Shown: piece by piece, positions 7,652 to 16,316 of the stretch
Layout of the letters: every line of letters starts with the position of its first letter
Numbering within the stretch: the first letter of the stretch is position 1
From: an uncultured Acetatifactor sp.
GTDB taxonomy: Bacteria; Bacillota; Clostridia; Lachnospirales; Lachnospiraceae
Length of the DNA: 31,911 nt
Direction: 5' to 3'
Assembly: GCA_910586775.1 (NCBI GenBank)
Contig: CAJUJN010000010.1
Location: 1-31,911, forward strand
Notes under the pieces: generated by a model
The model's database searches: none
What the model was told of the DNA's origin: nothing
The model's input: only the letters and a program-made list of their open reading frames with translations
Made by a program: the position numbers and the translations under genes

Positions 7652-8863
7652 ATGATGGATAAGAAAATTTACATTGACATCTTTGCTGGATGTGGGGGCT
7701 TGTCCACCGGATTATTAAATGCTGGATGGAAAGGTCTATTTGCTATTGAAAAAAATGCCGATGCGTTTTCTACATTGAAATACAACCTAATTGATAATAA
7801 AGAGCATTTTCTGTGGCCAACGTGGTTACCGGTTCAAGAATGTGACATCAACGAACTATTAAAAGAACATGAGGAAGAACTCCAAGCGCTACAAGGAAAA
7901 GTCACTTTAGTTGCTGGCGGTCCCCCTTGTCAAGGATTTTCAATGGCTGGAAAGCGAGACAAAAACGATCAACGCAATAAACTTGTAAAATCCTATATTA
8001 AATTCATCAAACTTGTATTGCCAGAAGTAATTATTTTCGAAAATGTTCATGGCTTTACAGTAAACTTCAAAGACAAAAAAGGAACAAAGCAATATTCTTC
8101 CTATGTTGAAAGAGCACTGAAACGTTTAAGTTATAAAACTGCGCACCAAATTGTGGATATGTCAGAATATGGTATTCCACAAAACAGAAAACGCTTTATT
8201 CTCGTAGCAATACGGCATCATTCTCCGAAAAAGGTTTTTGAAACCCTTAATAGTAATAAAGAACCTTTTTACAAAGCAAGAGGAATAAGCTGCTCAACAA
8301 CGGTTTATGAAGCAATTAGTGATTTGGAAAAAGTACATGGAACACGCCCGTCCCCTGATACAAAAGGTTTTCAAGCAGGTCTGTATGGGCCTGTTCAGTC
8401 TGGATATCAGCGATTGATGCGGCAGAGCGTAACGTCAGATACTGATGTGGTAGATAGTCATCGTTTTGTTAATCATCGACAAGCCACGATAAATTTACAT
8501 AATGATTTGTTGGCGTATGCCCCTGTTGGAAAGCGCATTACACCGAATGATAATATTGTCTCTAATCTTAACCGACGTGGTGTTACTGTGCTTAATAGAG
8601 CAGCGCAAGCACCAACTATTACATCAATACCGGATGAAATTGTGCATTATACTGAGCCACGCATTTTAACGGTGCGCGAACATGCCCGTATACAAAGTTT
8701 TCCGGATTGGTTTGAATTTAAAGGTAAATATACATCTGGCGGGGAACGTCGCAAGCAAGAGGTGCCTCGCTATACACAGGTTGGCAATGCAGTTCCACCA
8801 TTGTTTGCCGAACAAATAGGACTTGCTATTTTGGAGGTGCTTTCAAATGACAAAAACGAATAG
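7652..8863 (+). CDS. DNA (cytosine-5-)-methyltransferase
   Basis: A 403-residue C5-cytosine methyltransferase that transfers methyl from S-adenosylmethionine to cytosine in a specific DNA sequence. Motifs appear in canonical order: I (DIFAGCGGLSTGL), IV with catalytic Cys (GGPPCQGFS), VI (ENVHG), VIII (QNRKRFILVAIR), a target-recognition region of about 130 residues, IX (REHARIQSFPD) and X (QVGNAVPP). All key residues look intact. AGGAG at 7640-7644 serves one of three consecutive ATG codons (7649, 7652, 7655); 7652 has the best spacing. No restriction endonuclease gene lies beside it. The next gene starts 17 bp before its stop, implying coupled expression. The target sequence cannot be told from sequence. 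Confidence 0.95.
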   Translation: MMDKKIYIDIFAGCGGLSTGLLNAGWKGLFAIEKNADAFSTLKYNLIDNKEHFLWPTWLPVQECDINELLKEHEEELQALQGKVTLVAGGPPCQGFSMAGKRDKNDQRNKLVKSYIKFIKLVLPEVIIFENVHGFTVNFKDKKGTKQYSSYVERALKRLSYKTAHQIVDMSEYGIPQNRKRFILVAIRHHSPKKVFETLNSNKEPFYKARGISCSTTVYEAISDLEKVHGTRPSPDTKGFQAGLYGPVQSGYQRLMRQSVTSDTDVVDSHRFVNHRQATINLHNDLLAYAPVGKRITPNDNIVSNLNRRGVTVLNRAAQAPTITSIPDEIVHYTEPRILTVREHARIQSFPDWFEFKGKYTSGGERRKQEVPRYTQVGNAVPPLFAEQIGLAILEVLSNDKNE

Positions 8864-11144
8864 CACTTTATCTTTCCGCGTAAGTGCCGGGCTTAAAAAT
8901 TTAATTGGTCGCGACTTAATAAGCGATAAGTATATTGCGATATTTGAATTGGTTAAAAACTCTTATGATGCTGGAGCATTCAAGGTTGATATTTCATTTG
9001 TTAAAACAAGTGAAGGACATGATCAAATTATTATTTCTGATAACGGTTGTGGGATGACATATAATGACATCATTGAAAAATGGTTATTTGTGGCATATTC
9101 AGAAAAGAAGCTTCAAATCCGTGAAAAGTCTTCCTACCGGGATGAAATCAAACGAGAAGTGGCAGGAGCAAAAGGAGTTGGTCGTTTTTCGTGTGACCGA
9201 CTGGGAGAATCATTAGTATTAATTACTAAAACAGAATCCGAGATATCTGCGAATAAAGTAGAGGTAAATTGGAATAAGTTTGAACTGGATGATACACAAG
9301 AATTTATGAATATCCCTATTTGGTATTCAACAACTGATGCACTTCCAAGTGGTTTTTCAAAAGGAACTACATTGATTGTAGATTCATTACGTGAAAGTTG
9401 GTCTCGAGAAGAAATACTAAAATTGAAACGTTCCTTAATGAAATTGATTAGCCCTGATGCAAATAAGGGAGAACTTCCTTTTGACATAGAACTTATCGTT
9501 CCTGCTGAACGTGAAAATGATAACAAGACACTTGGTAAAACTGGGATAAATCCTAACCGCGATATTGTTAATGGCATTATTCATAATGATATATTAGAAA
9601 AGCTGAATATTAAGACTACGAGCATTGAAGTGAGTGTTTCTGAAGATGGACAGCTAATTACAAGCAAGTTGACGGATCGTGGTGAATATATTTTCTCTGT
9701 GGTTGAAAAAAACAGAAAGTATTATGGGTTACAAGATATAAGTATTGTTGTGTTTTACCTGAATCAAAGTGCTAAAGTAAATTTTACCCGGCAAATGGGA
9801 GGAGTTCAACCCAAAAATTATGGTTCTGTTTTTATATATAAGAATGGTTTTAGAATCAATCCATATGGAGAGCCTGGACAAGATTTTTTTGGTATTGATC
9901 AGCGAAAAGCTCAAGGATGGAAACGTTTCTTGGGAACGCGTGAAATTATGGGACGTATTTCTATAAAAGGCAATAATGATCAATTTGTTGAAACAACTAG
10001 CCGTGCACATGGTTTTATTCAGACGCCTGCTGTTGATTTATTAGCAGATTTATTTCTTGAAAAAGTATTAAAGGTTTTGGAGAAATATGTTGTCAACCTG
10101 ATTAATTGGGGTGAGCCTTTAAAATCTGATCCAGAGCGTACGATTTCTCCAAATGAAATAAGTGATCAAATCATTTCACAGTTTATCACTAATGCTGATT
10201 CTAAAGATATTGTTAGTTTGGATTATAATTTAGATATTTTATCTAAAGACAATATGCAAAACAGCCAAGATAATATTACAACATCATTAAAGAAATTGGA
10301 AAGTGTCGCCGAACGCACACAAGATGCTGGACTTATAAATTTAGCACAAATTTTAAAAAAGAAGACAGAATCAATTGTTTCACACAACATTCAACTTGAA
10401 GAAGAAAATGCAAAAAGTTCAAAGGAGTTAGTTAAGGCACAAGAGGAAAAGCATGCGAGAGAGCGCCAAATTTATTTTCTTAAAGGTGCGGCTAATCAGA
10501 ATGTAACAAATTTAGTGAATGGATTTCACTCCGTATATACATTAACGGATGCATCAAGAGGTAATATAAGTTATTTGCAAGAGCTTCTGACTCCTATGGA
10601 TATTGAAAATAAGGATTTTATACTATCAATTATAGGACAGATTCAACAAGCGAATGAAAAGGCACATAAACTCGCTGATTTGGCAATACATGGGAATCAA
10701 TCCCTAAAGCAGAGTGGTTCTAATAGCTTGTATGATTTTATTCGGCAATATATTGACGAAGGTTTTGTGATTAAAGGTTTAAAATATGAACTTGTGCAAG
10801 ATGAACATGCTTTTGAATGCAAATTCGATTCTTCTTCAATTGGCGTGATTGTTGACAATATTGCCAGTAATTCAATCAAGGCTGGTGCAACGATATTGCA
10901 AATTGTTTTTTCAGAATCAAGTAAGTATGTAGAAGTGTCCTTTTCGGATAATGGAATGGGACTTGCTGAAAACATTGATCCTAGGACCTTGTTTGAATGG
11001 GGATTTTCGTCTAACAGGCAGAAAAAAGGCTTTGGTATAGGATTATATCATATCAAACAGTTGCTTGATGAAATGAAAGGGACAGTTGAAATTGATAATA
11101 CATATCATCAGGGCTTTAAGATAATAGTGAGGTTAAAAAAATGA
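8847..11144 (+). CDS. Dual-GHKL ATPase/sensor kinase-like protein
   Basis: A 765-residue protein with two separate GHKL ATP-binding domains. N-terminal: N-box FELVKNSYDAGA (E34, N38, D41), DNGCGM (65-70) and GAKGVGRFS (107-115), the pattern of MutL, Hsp90 and MORC ATPases. C-terminal: N-box DNIASNSIKAGA (about 669-680), DNGMGL, FEWGFSSN and GFGIGLYHIK, the histidine kinase pattern. Between them lies a charged coiled-coil (about 505-550) and a helix with NGFHSVYTL, whose His561 is a candidate phosphoacceptor in a DHp-like dimerisation helix. No membrane segment is seen, so it is probably cytosolic. GGAGG lies 9 nt before the ATG. It overlaps the methyltransferase by 17 bp and the response regulator by 4 bp. 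Phosphotransfer to the latter is inferred. Confidence 0.85.
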   Translation: MTKTNSTLSFRVSAGLKNLIGRDLISDKYIAIFELVKNSYDAGAFKVDISFVKTSEGHDQIIISDNGCGMTYNDIIEKWLFVAYSEKKLQIREKSSYRDEIKREVAGAKGVGRFSCDRLGESLVLITKTESEISANKVEVNWNKFELDDTQEFMNIPIWYSTTDALPSGFSKGTTLIVDSLRESWSREEILKLKRSLMKLISPDANKGELPFDIELIVPAERENDNKTLGKTGINPNRDIVNGIIHNDILEKLNIKTTSIEVSVSEDGQLITSKLTDRGEYIFSVVEKNRKYYGLQDISIVVFYLNQSAKVNFTRQMGGVQPKNYGSVFIYKNGFRINPYGEPGQDFFGIDQRKAQGWKRFLGTREIMGRISIKGNNDQFVETTSRAHGFIQTPAVDLLADLFLEKVLKVLEKYVVNLINWGEPLKSDPERTISPNEISDQIISQFITNADSKDIVSLDYNLDILSKDNMQNSQDNITTSLKKLESVAERTQDAGLINLAQILKKKTESIVSHNIQLEEENAKSSKELVKAQEEKHARERQIYFLKGAANQNVTNLVNGFHSVYTLTDASRGNISYLQELLTPMDIENKDFILSIIGQIQQANEKAHKLADLAIHGNQSLKQSGSNSLYDFIRQYIDEGFVIKGLKYELVQDEHAFECKFDSSSIGVIVDNIASNSIKAGATILQIVFSESSKYVEVSFSDNGMGLAENIDPRTLFEWGFSSNRQKKGFGIGLYHIKQLLDEMKGTVEIDNTYHQGFKIIVRLKK

Positions 11145-12070
11145 ATACGACATTTAATATACTGTGGTTTGAAGATGAGCCTACATGGTTTAATATGGAA
11201 AAGTTACGCGTAGAAGATATTCTAAAAAACCATTATTTGATACCATCAATTGTCCGAAAAGATGGTGATGATTTCGATATCCGTGAATTGACTGGTAATG
11301 ATTATGATTTAATTTTAATGGATTTCAAGTTGGCAGATGGGGTAACTGGTGATAAAATTGTTTCAGCTTTGCGAGAAAGCAATATACTAACTGATATTTT
11401 GTTTTATTCTTCGGAAGAAGATGCTATGTTGGCTGCTATCAGTGCCAATATGCCACCAATTGATGGTGTTTATTTAACAAAACGCGACTATACTATTTTT
11501 ACAGAGAAGATTGAAAAAATCATAAGTAAAATAGTAAGACGCTCAGAAGATGTTGTCAATTTGCGTGGCTTTGTTCTCGATAACACTAGCGATTTTGAAT
11601 TAAGAATTAAAGAAATCTTGAATATCTGTTGGCAAAAGTTTAATGAAACGCAAAAAGCATCATTAACTGAAACTCTCTTTGGATTATTGGACGGAAAAAA
11701 AGCATGGATTACAAAACAAGTCGAAACAGCAAAGTCCTCCGCCATTATTTTTGAATATGCAAATAACAATGAGCGTATGTTGAGTATATCTGACAGACTA
11801 GACATACTTCAAACGATTTTACCGATTCTATTTACTGCCTACAATCTGCCAGATACTGTATGCCCAAAAGATTTCAAACAATACTATATTGATAAAATCA
11901 ATATGTATCGTAATCGTCTAGGGCATATCACATTCGGTGAGAAAACTATTTGCATTAAAGGCAAGGATATAGAAATTAATCAAGATCTTCATAGGCTTTT
12001 GCGAAAAAATATTGCGGATGTTGATATTACAATAAACCAACTTGAAACATATATTACTACAATGATGTAA
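11141..12070 (+). CDS. Response regulator with C-terminal HEPN-like RNase motif
   Basis: A 309-residue protein. Residues 5-125 form a receiver domain: acidic pair E11/D12 (ILWFEDEP), phosphoacceptor Asp61 (LILMDFKLADG), Ser90/91 (LFYSS) and Lys114 (YLTKRD). The all-helical C-terminal part (about 150-309) has no DNA-binding helix-turn-helix. It contains MYRNRLGH with R257, N258 and H262, matching the R-N-x3-H motif of HEPN ribonucleases. The start ATGA overlaps the kinase-like gene's stop, a sign of translational coupling. Inference: the phosphorylated or bound receiver domain controls an RNase output that would stop growth or degrade phage RNA. A non-catalytic HEPN-like helical domain is the alternative. 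Confidence 0.8.
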   Translation: MNTTFNILWFEDEPTWFNMEKLRVEDILKNHYLIPSIVRKDGDDFDIRELTGNDYDLILMDFKLADGVTGDKIVSALRESNILTDILFYSSEEDAMLAAISANMPPIDGVYLTKRDYTIFTEKIEKIISKIVRRSEDVVNLRGFVLDNTSDFELRIKEILNICWQKFNETQKASLTETLFGLLDGKKAWITKQVETAKSSAIIFEYANNNERMLSISDRLDILQTILPILFTAYNLPDTVCPKDFKQYYIDKINMYRNRLGHITFGEKTICIKGKDIEINQDLHRLLRKNIADVDITINQLETYITTMM

Positions 12071-12076
12071 ATTAGC

Positions 12077-12119
12077 TAACACACTTCTGTTTGAATTTAA
12101 TCGAAGTGTGTTACTTTTA
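12077..12119 (+). terminator. Intrinsic terminator of the three-gene operon
   Basis: TAACACACTTC (12077-12087) and GAAGTGTGTTA (12103-12113) form a perfect 11-bp stem with a 15-nt loop, followed by CTTTTAT. It begins six bases after the response regulator stop codon. Confidence 0.8.
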
Positions 12120-12450
12120 TCTATGATATATCTATAATATTTAAACACAAGATATCTTTCAGGCTAAATTATCATGGATGACGAAAAATTCCAACTATGC
12201 TAATCTTCGACTCCTATGATACGAATATGGATTAATATATGAAAAGAAAAAAGACTCGATTGCATGATTTACAATAGAGTATACTCCCTTACATAAAGCT
12301 GACGACAAAAATGAGTTTATTGTCATCTTGCACATTTTTTGTGCACTTGTTACTGTTTAATTTGGTGAATAATATAGTAAATTCGAGTCTAATAATATGT
12401 CATAGAAGCTCTTCGTGAGGGGGATGTTGTTAAAAAAGGTTGCGTAGGTA
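12120..12450. other. Gene-less right arm of the mobile element
   Basis: About 330 bp of AT-rich DNA between the operon terminator and the right junction. Nothing coding is seen. It contains a TGCACA/TGTGCA hairpin near 12330-12345 and a GACAA/TTGTC pair near 12304-12327 that could be recombination or terminator structures. Confidence 0.5.
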
Positions 12451-12454
12451 TGCC

Positions 12455-14432
12455 CCAGATCATGCAGGGCTGCCGGGTGAAATATTTCCTCACCACCAAG
12501 ATGGCATGGAACGACACCAATGTCTTCCCTTATGATACGTTTTACTGGAAAGGAATTGACGGTTCGCAGGTGCTGGTGCACTTTAACCGTACCCATGTGT
12601 GGCCGGACCCCGAGATGCTGACGGAAAATCTGCTGGCAGACGGGGACAATACCATCAAGGAGCGCGCCGTTTCCAACATGCGCCTGATTTCCTACGGCTT
12701 CGGGGACGGAGGCGGAGGCCCGGAGTTCGGGATGATCGAGATGGCGGAGCGGCTGAAGGATATGGAGGGGATGCCCAGGACTTCCCATACTACGGTCAGC
12801 CGTTTCATGCAGGAACTGGAGGAGAGCCTGGTGGAGCCTTCCACCTACAACGGTGAGCTGTATCTGGAGCTGCACAGAGGTACATTGACCAACCAGCATG
12901 AGATTAAGCGGAACAACCGCAAGGCGGAATTTGCTCTTCGGGATCTGGAATATCTCACGGTGAGGGATGCCGTGCGTAAGGGGACAGAGGCTTCTTCGGA
13001 ACAGATTGATCCGCTGACCAACGAGATGCTTGTGAACCAGTTCCATGATATTCTGCCGGGAACCTGTATTCCCCGCGCCCATGATGAGGCCAGGGAGGCG
13101 GTAGGGCATATCATTGAGGAGTCGGGACGCCAGAGCAAAAGGATTCTGGAGAACTGGACAGATGCGTCTGAGGGTAAAACGGTTACACTTGTGAATACAC
13201 TGTCATTCCAGCGAAGCGATGTGGTTTATCTTCCTTTTGAGGGCTGTTATGCGGCAGGTGATTACAGGCAGCAGGTAGTGGAGGACAGGGACGGAAATAA
13301 GAAGCTGGCGGTTATGGGAGTAAAGATTCCGGCGTTCGGCAGTACAGTGCTTGCAATGACGGAAGAGGCGCCCCAGAGCGTTTCCGCCTTTGCCGTGAGC
13401 GGGGAAAAGGGTGAGATTCTGGAGACGCCCATGGTGAAAGTAACCTTTAACGAAAAGGGATATATGGATTCCTTTGTGGATAAGCGGAATGGACGACAGC
13501 TGAAGGGCGAGGGCTATGCCCTGAACACTCTGCTGATGGCGGAGGAGGTCTCCCTGGGCTGGGATAACTGGGACGTGGACGCGGACTTTGAGAGCAAGCT
13601 GAGGGACAGCGCGGAGCTTCTGGAGCGCCGGGTTGTGGCAGACGGGGCAGTGGAATTCCGAATCCGCAGCCGCTACCGTCTGAGCGCGAAATCTACTCTG
13701 GAACAGGATATGATCTTCTATGCCGATTCGCCGGAAGTTGTCTTCGAGACAAGGATGGACTGGCAGGATGACCACAGATTCCTGAAAGCGGCTTTTGACA
13801 CCGGTATCCATACGGACTACGCCAGCCAGGAGATACAGTTCGGCTATATCCGCCGTGTGACCAACAGGAATACGGAGATTGAGAAATCCAGGTTCGAGGT
13901 ATCTAACCACAAGTATACGGATCTCTCCGAGACGCGCTACGGAGCGGCAGTGCTGAATGACTGCAAATACGGCATCAGTGTAAAAGATTCTCAGATGCGG
14001 CTTTCCCTTCACAAGGGCGGCTGCATGCCGGATGAAAGAGGAGATAAGGGCATTCACGAGTGCACCTATGCATTCCTGCCTCATATGGGCAGCCTGAGCG
14101 CGGACAGTGTGATACAGCCGGCTTACCGGTTGAATGAGAAGCCGTTTGCTGTGGCGGGAAACCTGCCTATGGAGAGTCTGGTCAGCCTGGACTGTGACCA
14201 TGTGATCGCAGAGACGGTGAAGCCCATGGAGAAGAACGGCAGAGGCTTTATACTCAGGCTCTATGAAGCGGAAGGCGCTGCGGAGAAGACGGTGCTTACC
14301 TTTGGATTCCCGGTAAAGGGACTGGCGGAGACAAACATGCTGGAAGAGGTTCAGACAGAATATCCGGCGGCGCGGCAGCTGGAGCTGGAATTCCGGGCCT
14401 TTGAGATTAAGACGGTAGCTGTGTGGTATTAA
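12455..14432 (+). pseudogene. GH38 alpha-mannosidase, 3' half
   Basis: The remaining 659 codons of the split mannosidase. They begin in the active-site domain (PQIMQGCRVKYFLTTKMAWND), continue through the family motif YGFGDGGGGP and LELHRGTLTNQ, the helical middle domain (MLVNQFHDILPGT) and the C-terminal beta domains. An in-frame ATG lies at 12450 inside the duplicated junction. Translation from it would lack half of the active site, including the metal-binding His-x-His and the nucleophile, so a functional product is not expected unless the element excises. The frame has no other damage, suggesting a recent insertion or a reversible one. The gene ends before a strong terminator. Confidence 0.9.
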
Positions 14433-14460
14433 GGTTGGATTTTTATAAGAATGTGTTTTG

Positions 14461-14543
14461 AAAAAATTACTGTTCACCTTCCGGTAAGCCGTGGGACTTT
14501 TGGTATTGCGGCTTATGACAACGGGGTGGACAGTAATTTTTTT
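14461..14543 (+). terminator. Large nested intrinsic terminator after the mannosidase
   Basis: The outer arms at 14461-14478 (A6 then TTACTGTTCACC) and 14525-14542 (GGTGGACAGTAA then T6) pair over 18 bp with one G-U. An inner stem TAAGCCG/CGGCTTA (14485-14491, 14509-14515) nests within. The T run makes it a convincing intrinsic terminator. Confidence 0.85.
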
Positions 14544-14724
14544 AAAATATTTTTGAACATATTTACGCTATGTATTTCATGAATTTCCTGTCAGGATATG
14601 GTAGAATCTGAAACAGGAACCCATGACAGGGGTGGTAATCTCCCGGGCCTGGTAAACCGGCATACGCCGGAATACATAGGAAATGCCGATTTTTGGCACC
14701 TCTTCAGGAAGGGAGGTGGCGCCA

Positions 14725-14956
14725 ATGACATCTGCGGATACTATAGGAAGCAAGTGCTGCTTCCTATAGTTGAATGCGGCGCAAAGGGACGCGCCTTTTC
14801 TCGGAAGCGAAGAGATTGCTTCCGAGAAGACATATTATTTTAATATTCACAGGGGTAATCGGTTTGCTGATTGCCTTTGGCAGCTTTGTTATAGCGTTGC
14901 TTGCTTTTCTCGACGCAGGTGCCTTTCTTTATTGTCATCATAGCATAAACAGATAG
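14725..14956 (+). pseudogene. Hol_Tox-like small toxin gene, interrupted
   Basis: The ATG at 14725 has a strong GGGAGGTGG upstream and reads MTSAD, then hits a stop inside a structured insertion. Removing 14741-14834 restores a frame MTSADIILIFTG followed by VIGLLIAFGSFVIALLAFLD, a single hydrophobic helix of the kind found in putative holin-like toxins of Gram-positive type I toxin-antitoxin loci, ending at the stop at 14954-14956. The restored protein would have about 45 residues. Type I antitoxins are antisense RNAs; A/T-rich promoter-like sequence on the minus strand just past the 3' end (around 14935-14970) could drive one, but this is weak. As sequenced the toxin cannot be made in full. 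Confidence 0.6.
14741..14834. mobile_element. 94-bp triple-hairpin insertion
   Basis: The insertion is flanked by ATA (14738-14740 and 14832-14834). Three consecutive stem-loops fill it: ACTATAGGAAGCA pairing with TGCTTCCTATAGT (14740-14770), GGCGC/GCGCC (14778-14795), and TTCTCGGAAGC pairing with GCTTCCGAGAA (14798-14828). It carries no gene. It resembles a miniature, non-autonomous palindromic element. The boundary is inferred from restoration of the toxin frame. Confidence 0.55.
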
Positions 14957-15175
14957 TATAATCGAGCATTTTTTGAAAACTGCAGCAGCCCGGCAGCCCC
15001 CGGCAACCCTGGGCAGCTCGGTCAGGTCCCTGACGTTCAGTAAGGCCCGGGATATTGTTTCCGAATGTTTCTGCGAGGCTTTTTCATGTGCATTTTGTAT
15101 GAAAATCCCGAGACTGTTCATGCAGCGCTGCGGCCGGCCAAAGAAGCTTGAAAGTTCCATGCAAATCCTGTATAG

Positions 15176-15376
15176 TAAGGAAGTATCTACAAATGATAGG
15201 AACAGTTTCGTGAATCATGTAATTTTCCTGTTGGGAATTGTCGGAAAATAACCGCTGAAACTTATTCAGGCAAAAACCGGGAAATACAATAAAACTCGCT
15301 ATGAACTTGCAACGGTTATTTCTCTTGGATTACAGGGTTCGCGAAGCGGTTCCTGTAATCTGTAGACACTTCCTTA
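15176..15376. repeat. Dispersed palindromic repeat, copy A (longest)
   Basis: A 201-bp MITE-like element. The ends TAAGGAAGTATCTACA and TGTAGACACTTCCTTA form 16-bp imperfect terminal inverted repeats. Inner arms at 15246-15260 and 15307-15321 (AAATAACCGCTGAAA and its near complement) and a conserved core GGGAAATACAATAAAA are shared with copies B and D. A sub-palindrome GATTACAGG...CCTGTAATC lies near the right end. No frame is encoded. Confidence 0.7.
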
Positions 15377-15447
15377 AGTGCCTGATGAAGGAGCATAATA
15401 CAGATTGTTAAGAAGAGACACGGTTTTTGTGAACGGAGGAAAACTTC

Positions 15448-16299
15448 ATGATCATTGATTTTCATACACATACATTTCCGGAAAATCTGGCCGGGCGGGC
15501 TATCACGAAGCTGGCCCAAAGCGCCCGGGCGCTGAATTATCTGGACGGCACGGCAGGTGCGCTGCGCGCTTCCATGAGAGAGGCAGGAGTAGATTATTCG
15601 CTGCTTCTGCCGGTGGTGACCAGGCCGGGGCAGCAGGAGGATATCAACCGCATTGCTGCGGAGACAAATGCCCGAGGGAAGGAGACAGGGCTGCTTTCTT
15701 TCGGCGGCATACATCCGGAAAATGAGGACTACAGACAGATTCTGAGAAACCTGTCAGAGAACGGTGTAAAAGGCATCAAAATCCATCCCGTGTTCCAACA
15801 GGTTCCCATTGACGATATCCGCTACCAGAGAATCATTGCCTGCGCCTCTGAAAATGACATGATTGTCATTACACATGCAGGATATGATATCGGTTTCCCG
15901 GGTGAGGACCAGTCTTCGGTTGCCAGGATTGCCAGAATGCTGGATATCGTAAAGCCGGAGAAATTTGTGCTGGCACACATGGGCGGATGGGAATGCTGGG
16001 AGGAAGTGGAGGAATGGATTGCCGGGCGGAATGTGTGGCTGGACACGGCATTTTCGCTGCTGCCCGTTGAACCGGCGCCGGGTACCGTACGCAGTCCGGA
16101 GGAAGACCCGCCGCTGTCGCGGGAACGGTTCCTTCGGATAGTCCGCAGGATGGGGGCAGACCGTATCCTGTTCGGCACGGACAGCCCCTGGAGCGGGCAG
16201 AGGGAGACGCTTGCGGCAATAAGGGAAAGCGGGCTGAGCCGGACCGAGCAGGATGCCGTGCTGGGGGAGAACGCCGCCGGGCTGTTGGGGATGCGATAA
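15448..16299 (+). CDS. Amidohydrolase family protein (metal-dependent hydrolase)
   Basis: A 283-residue TIM-barrel hydrolase of the amidohydrolase-2 type. Metal and catalytic positions are visible: DFHTH (H6, H8), GIKIHP (K111, H113), ITHAGYD (H143), LAHMGG (H177) and FGTDSPW (D245). These proteins hydrolyse or decarboxylate small ring or amide substrates; the actual substrate cannot be told. GGAGG lies upstream of the ATG. It stands alone, flanked on both sides by copies of the dispersed repeat (A upstream, B downstream). Its last 27 coding bases before the final codon region recur at 24971-24997, where a fragment of a similar gene end remains. Confidence 0.8.
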   Translation: MIIDFHTHTFPENLAGRAITKLAQSARALNYLDGTAGALRASMREAGVDYSLLLPVVTRPGQQEDINRIAAETNARGKETGLLSFGGIHPENEDYRQILRNLSENGVKGIKIHPVFQQVPIDDIRYQRIIACASENDMIVITHAGYDIGFPGEDQSSVARIARMLDIVKPEKFVLAHMGGWECWEEVEEWIAGRNVWLDTAFSLLPVEPAPGTVRSPEEDPPLSRERFLRIVRRMGADRILFGTDSPWSGQRETLAAIRESGLSRTEQDAVLGENAAGLLGMR

Positions 16300-16316
16300 T
16301 GGGCTCTTTCTCTTTG

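Larger units (their letters stand above)
6904..12454. mobile_element. 5.55-kb AT-rich insertion carrying a methyltransferase/GHKL/REC-HEPN operon
   Basis: The boundaries come from the interrupted mannosidase frame. TGCC at 6900-6903 is repeated at 12451-12454, and the bases beyond it differ on each side, so this is a 4-bp duplication. Base composition drops sharply inside compared with the flanks. The cargo is four genes: a minus-strand 114-residue protein and a plus-strand three-gene operon. No transposase, tyrosine integrase or serine recombinase frame is present. The element is therefore either moved in trans, a deletion derivative, or a passenger of unknown mechanism. The left end holds a nested palindrome (6918-6967). 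The right end (12121-12454) holds no gene, only small palindromes such as TGCACA/TGTGCA. Confidence 0.85.

Noticed and set aside
13203..14477. 424-codon minus-strand frame inside the mannosidase
   Set aside because: It is antisense to conserved GH38 sequence and has no protein-family features.
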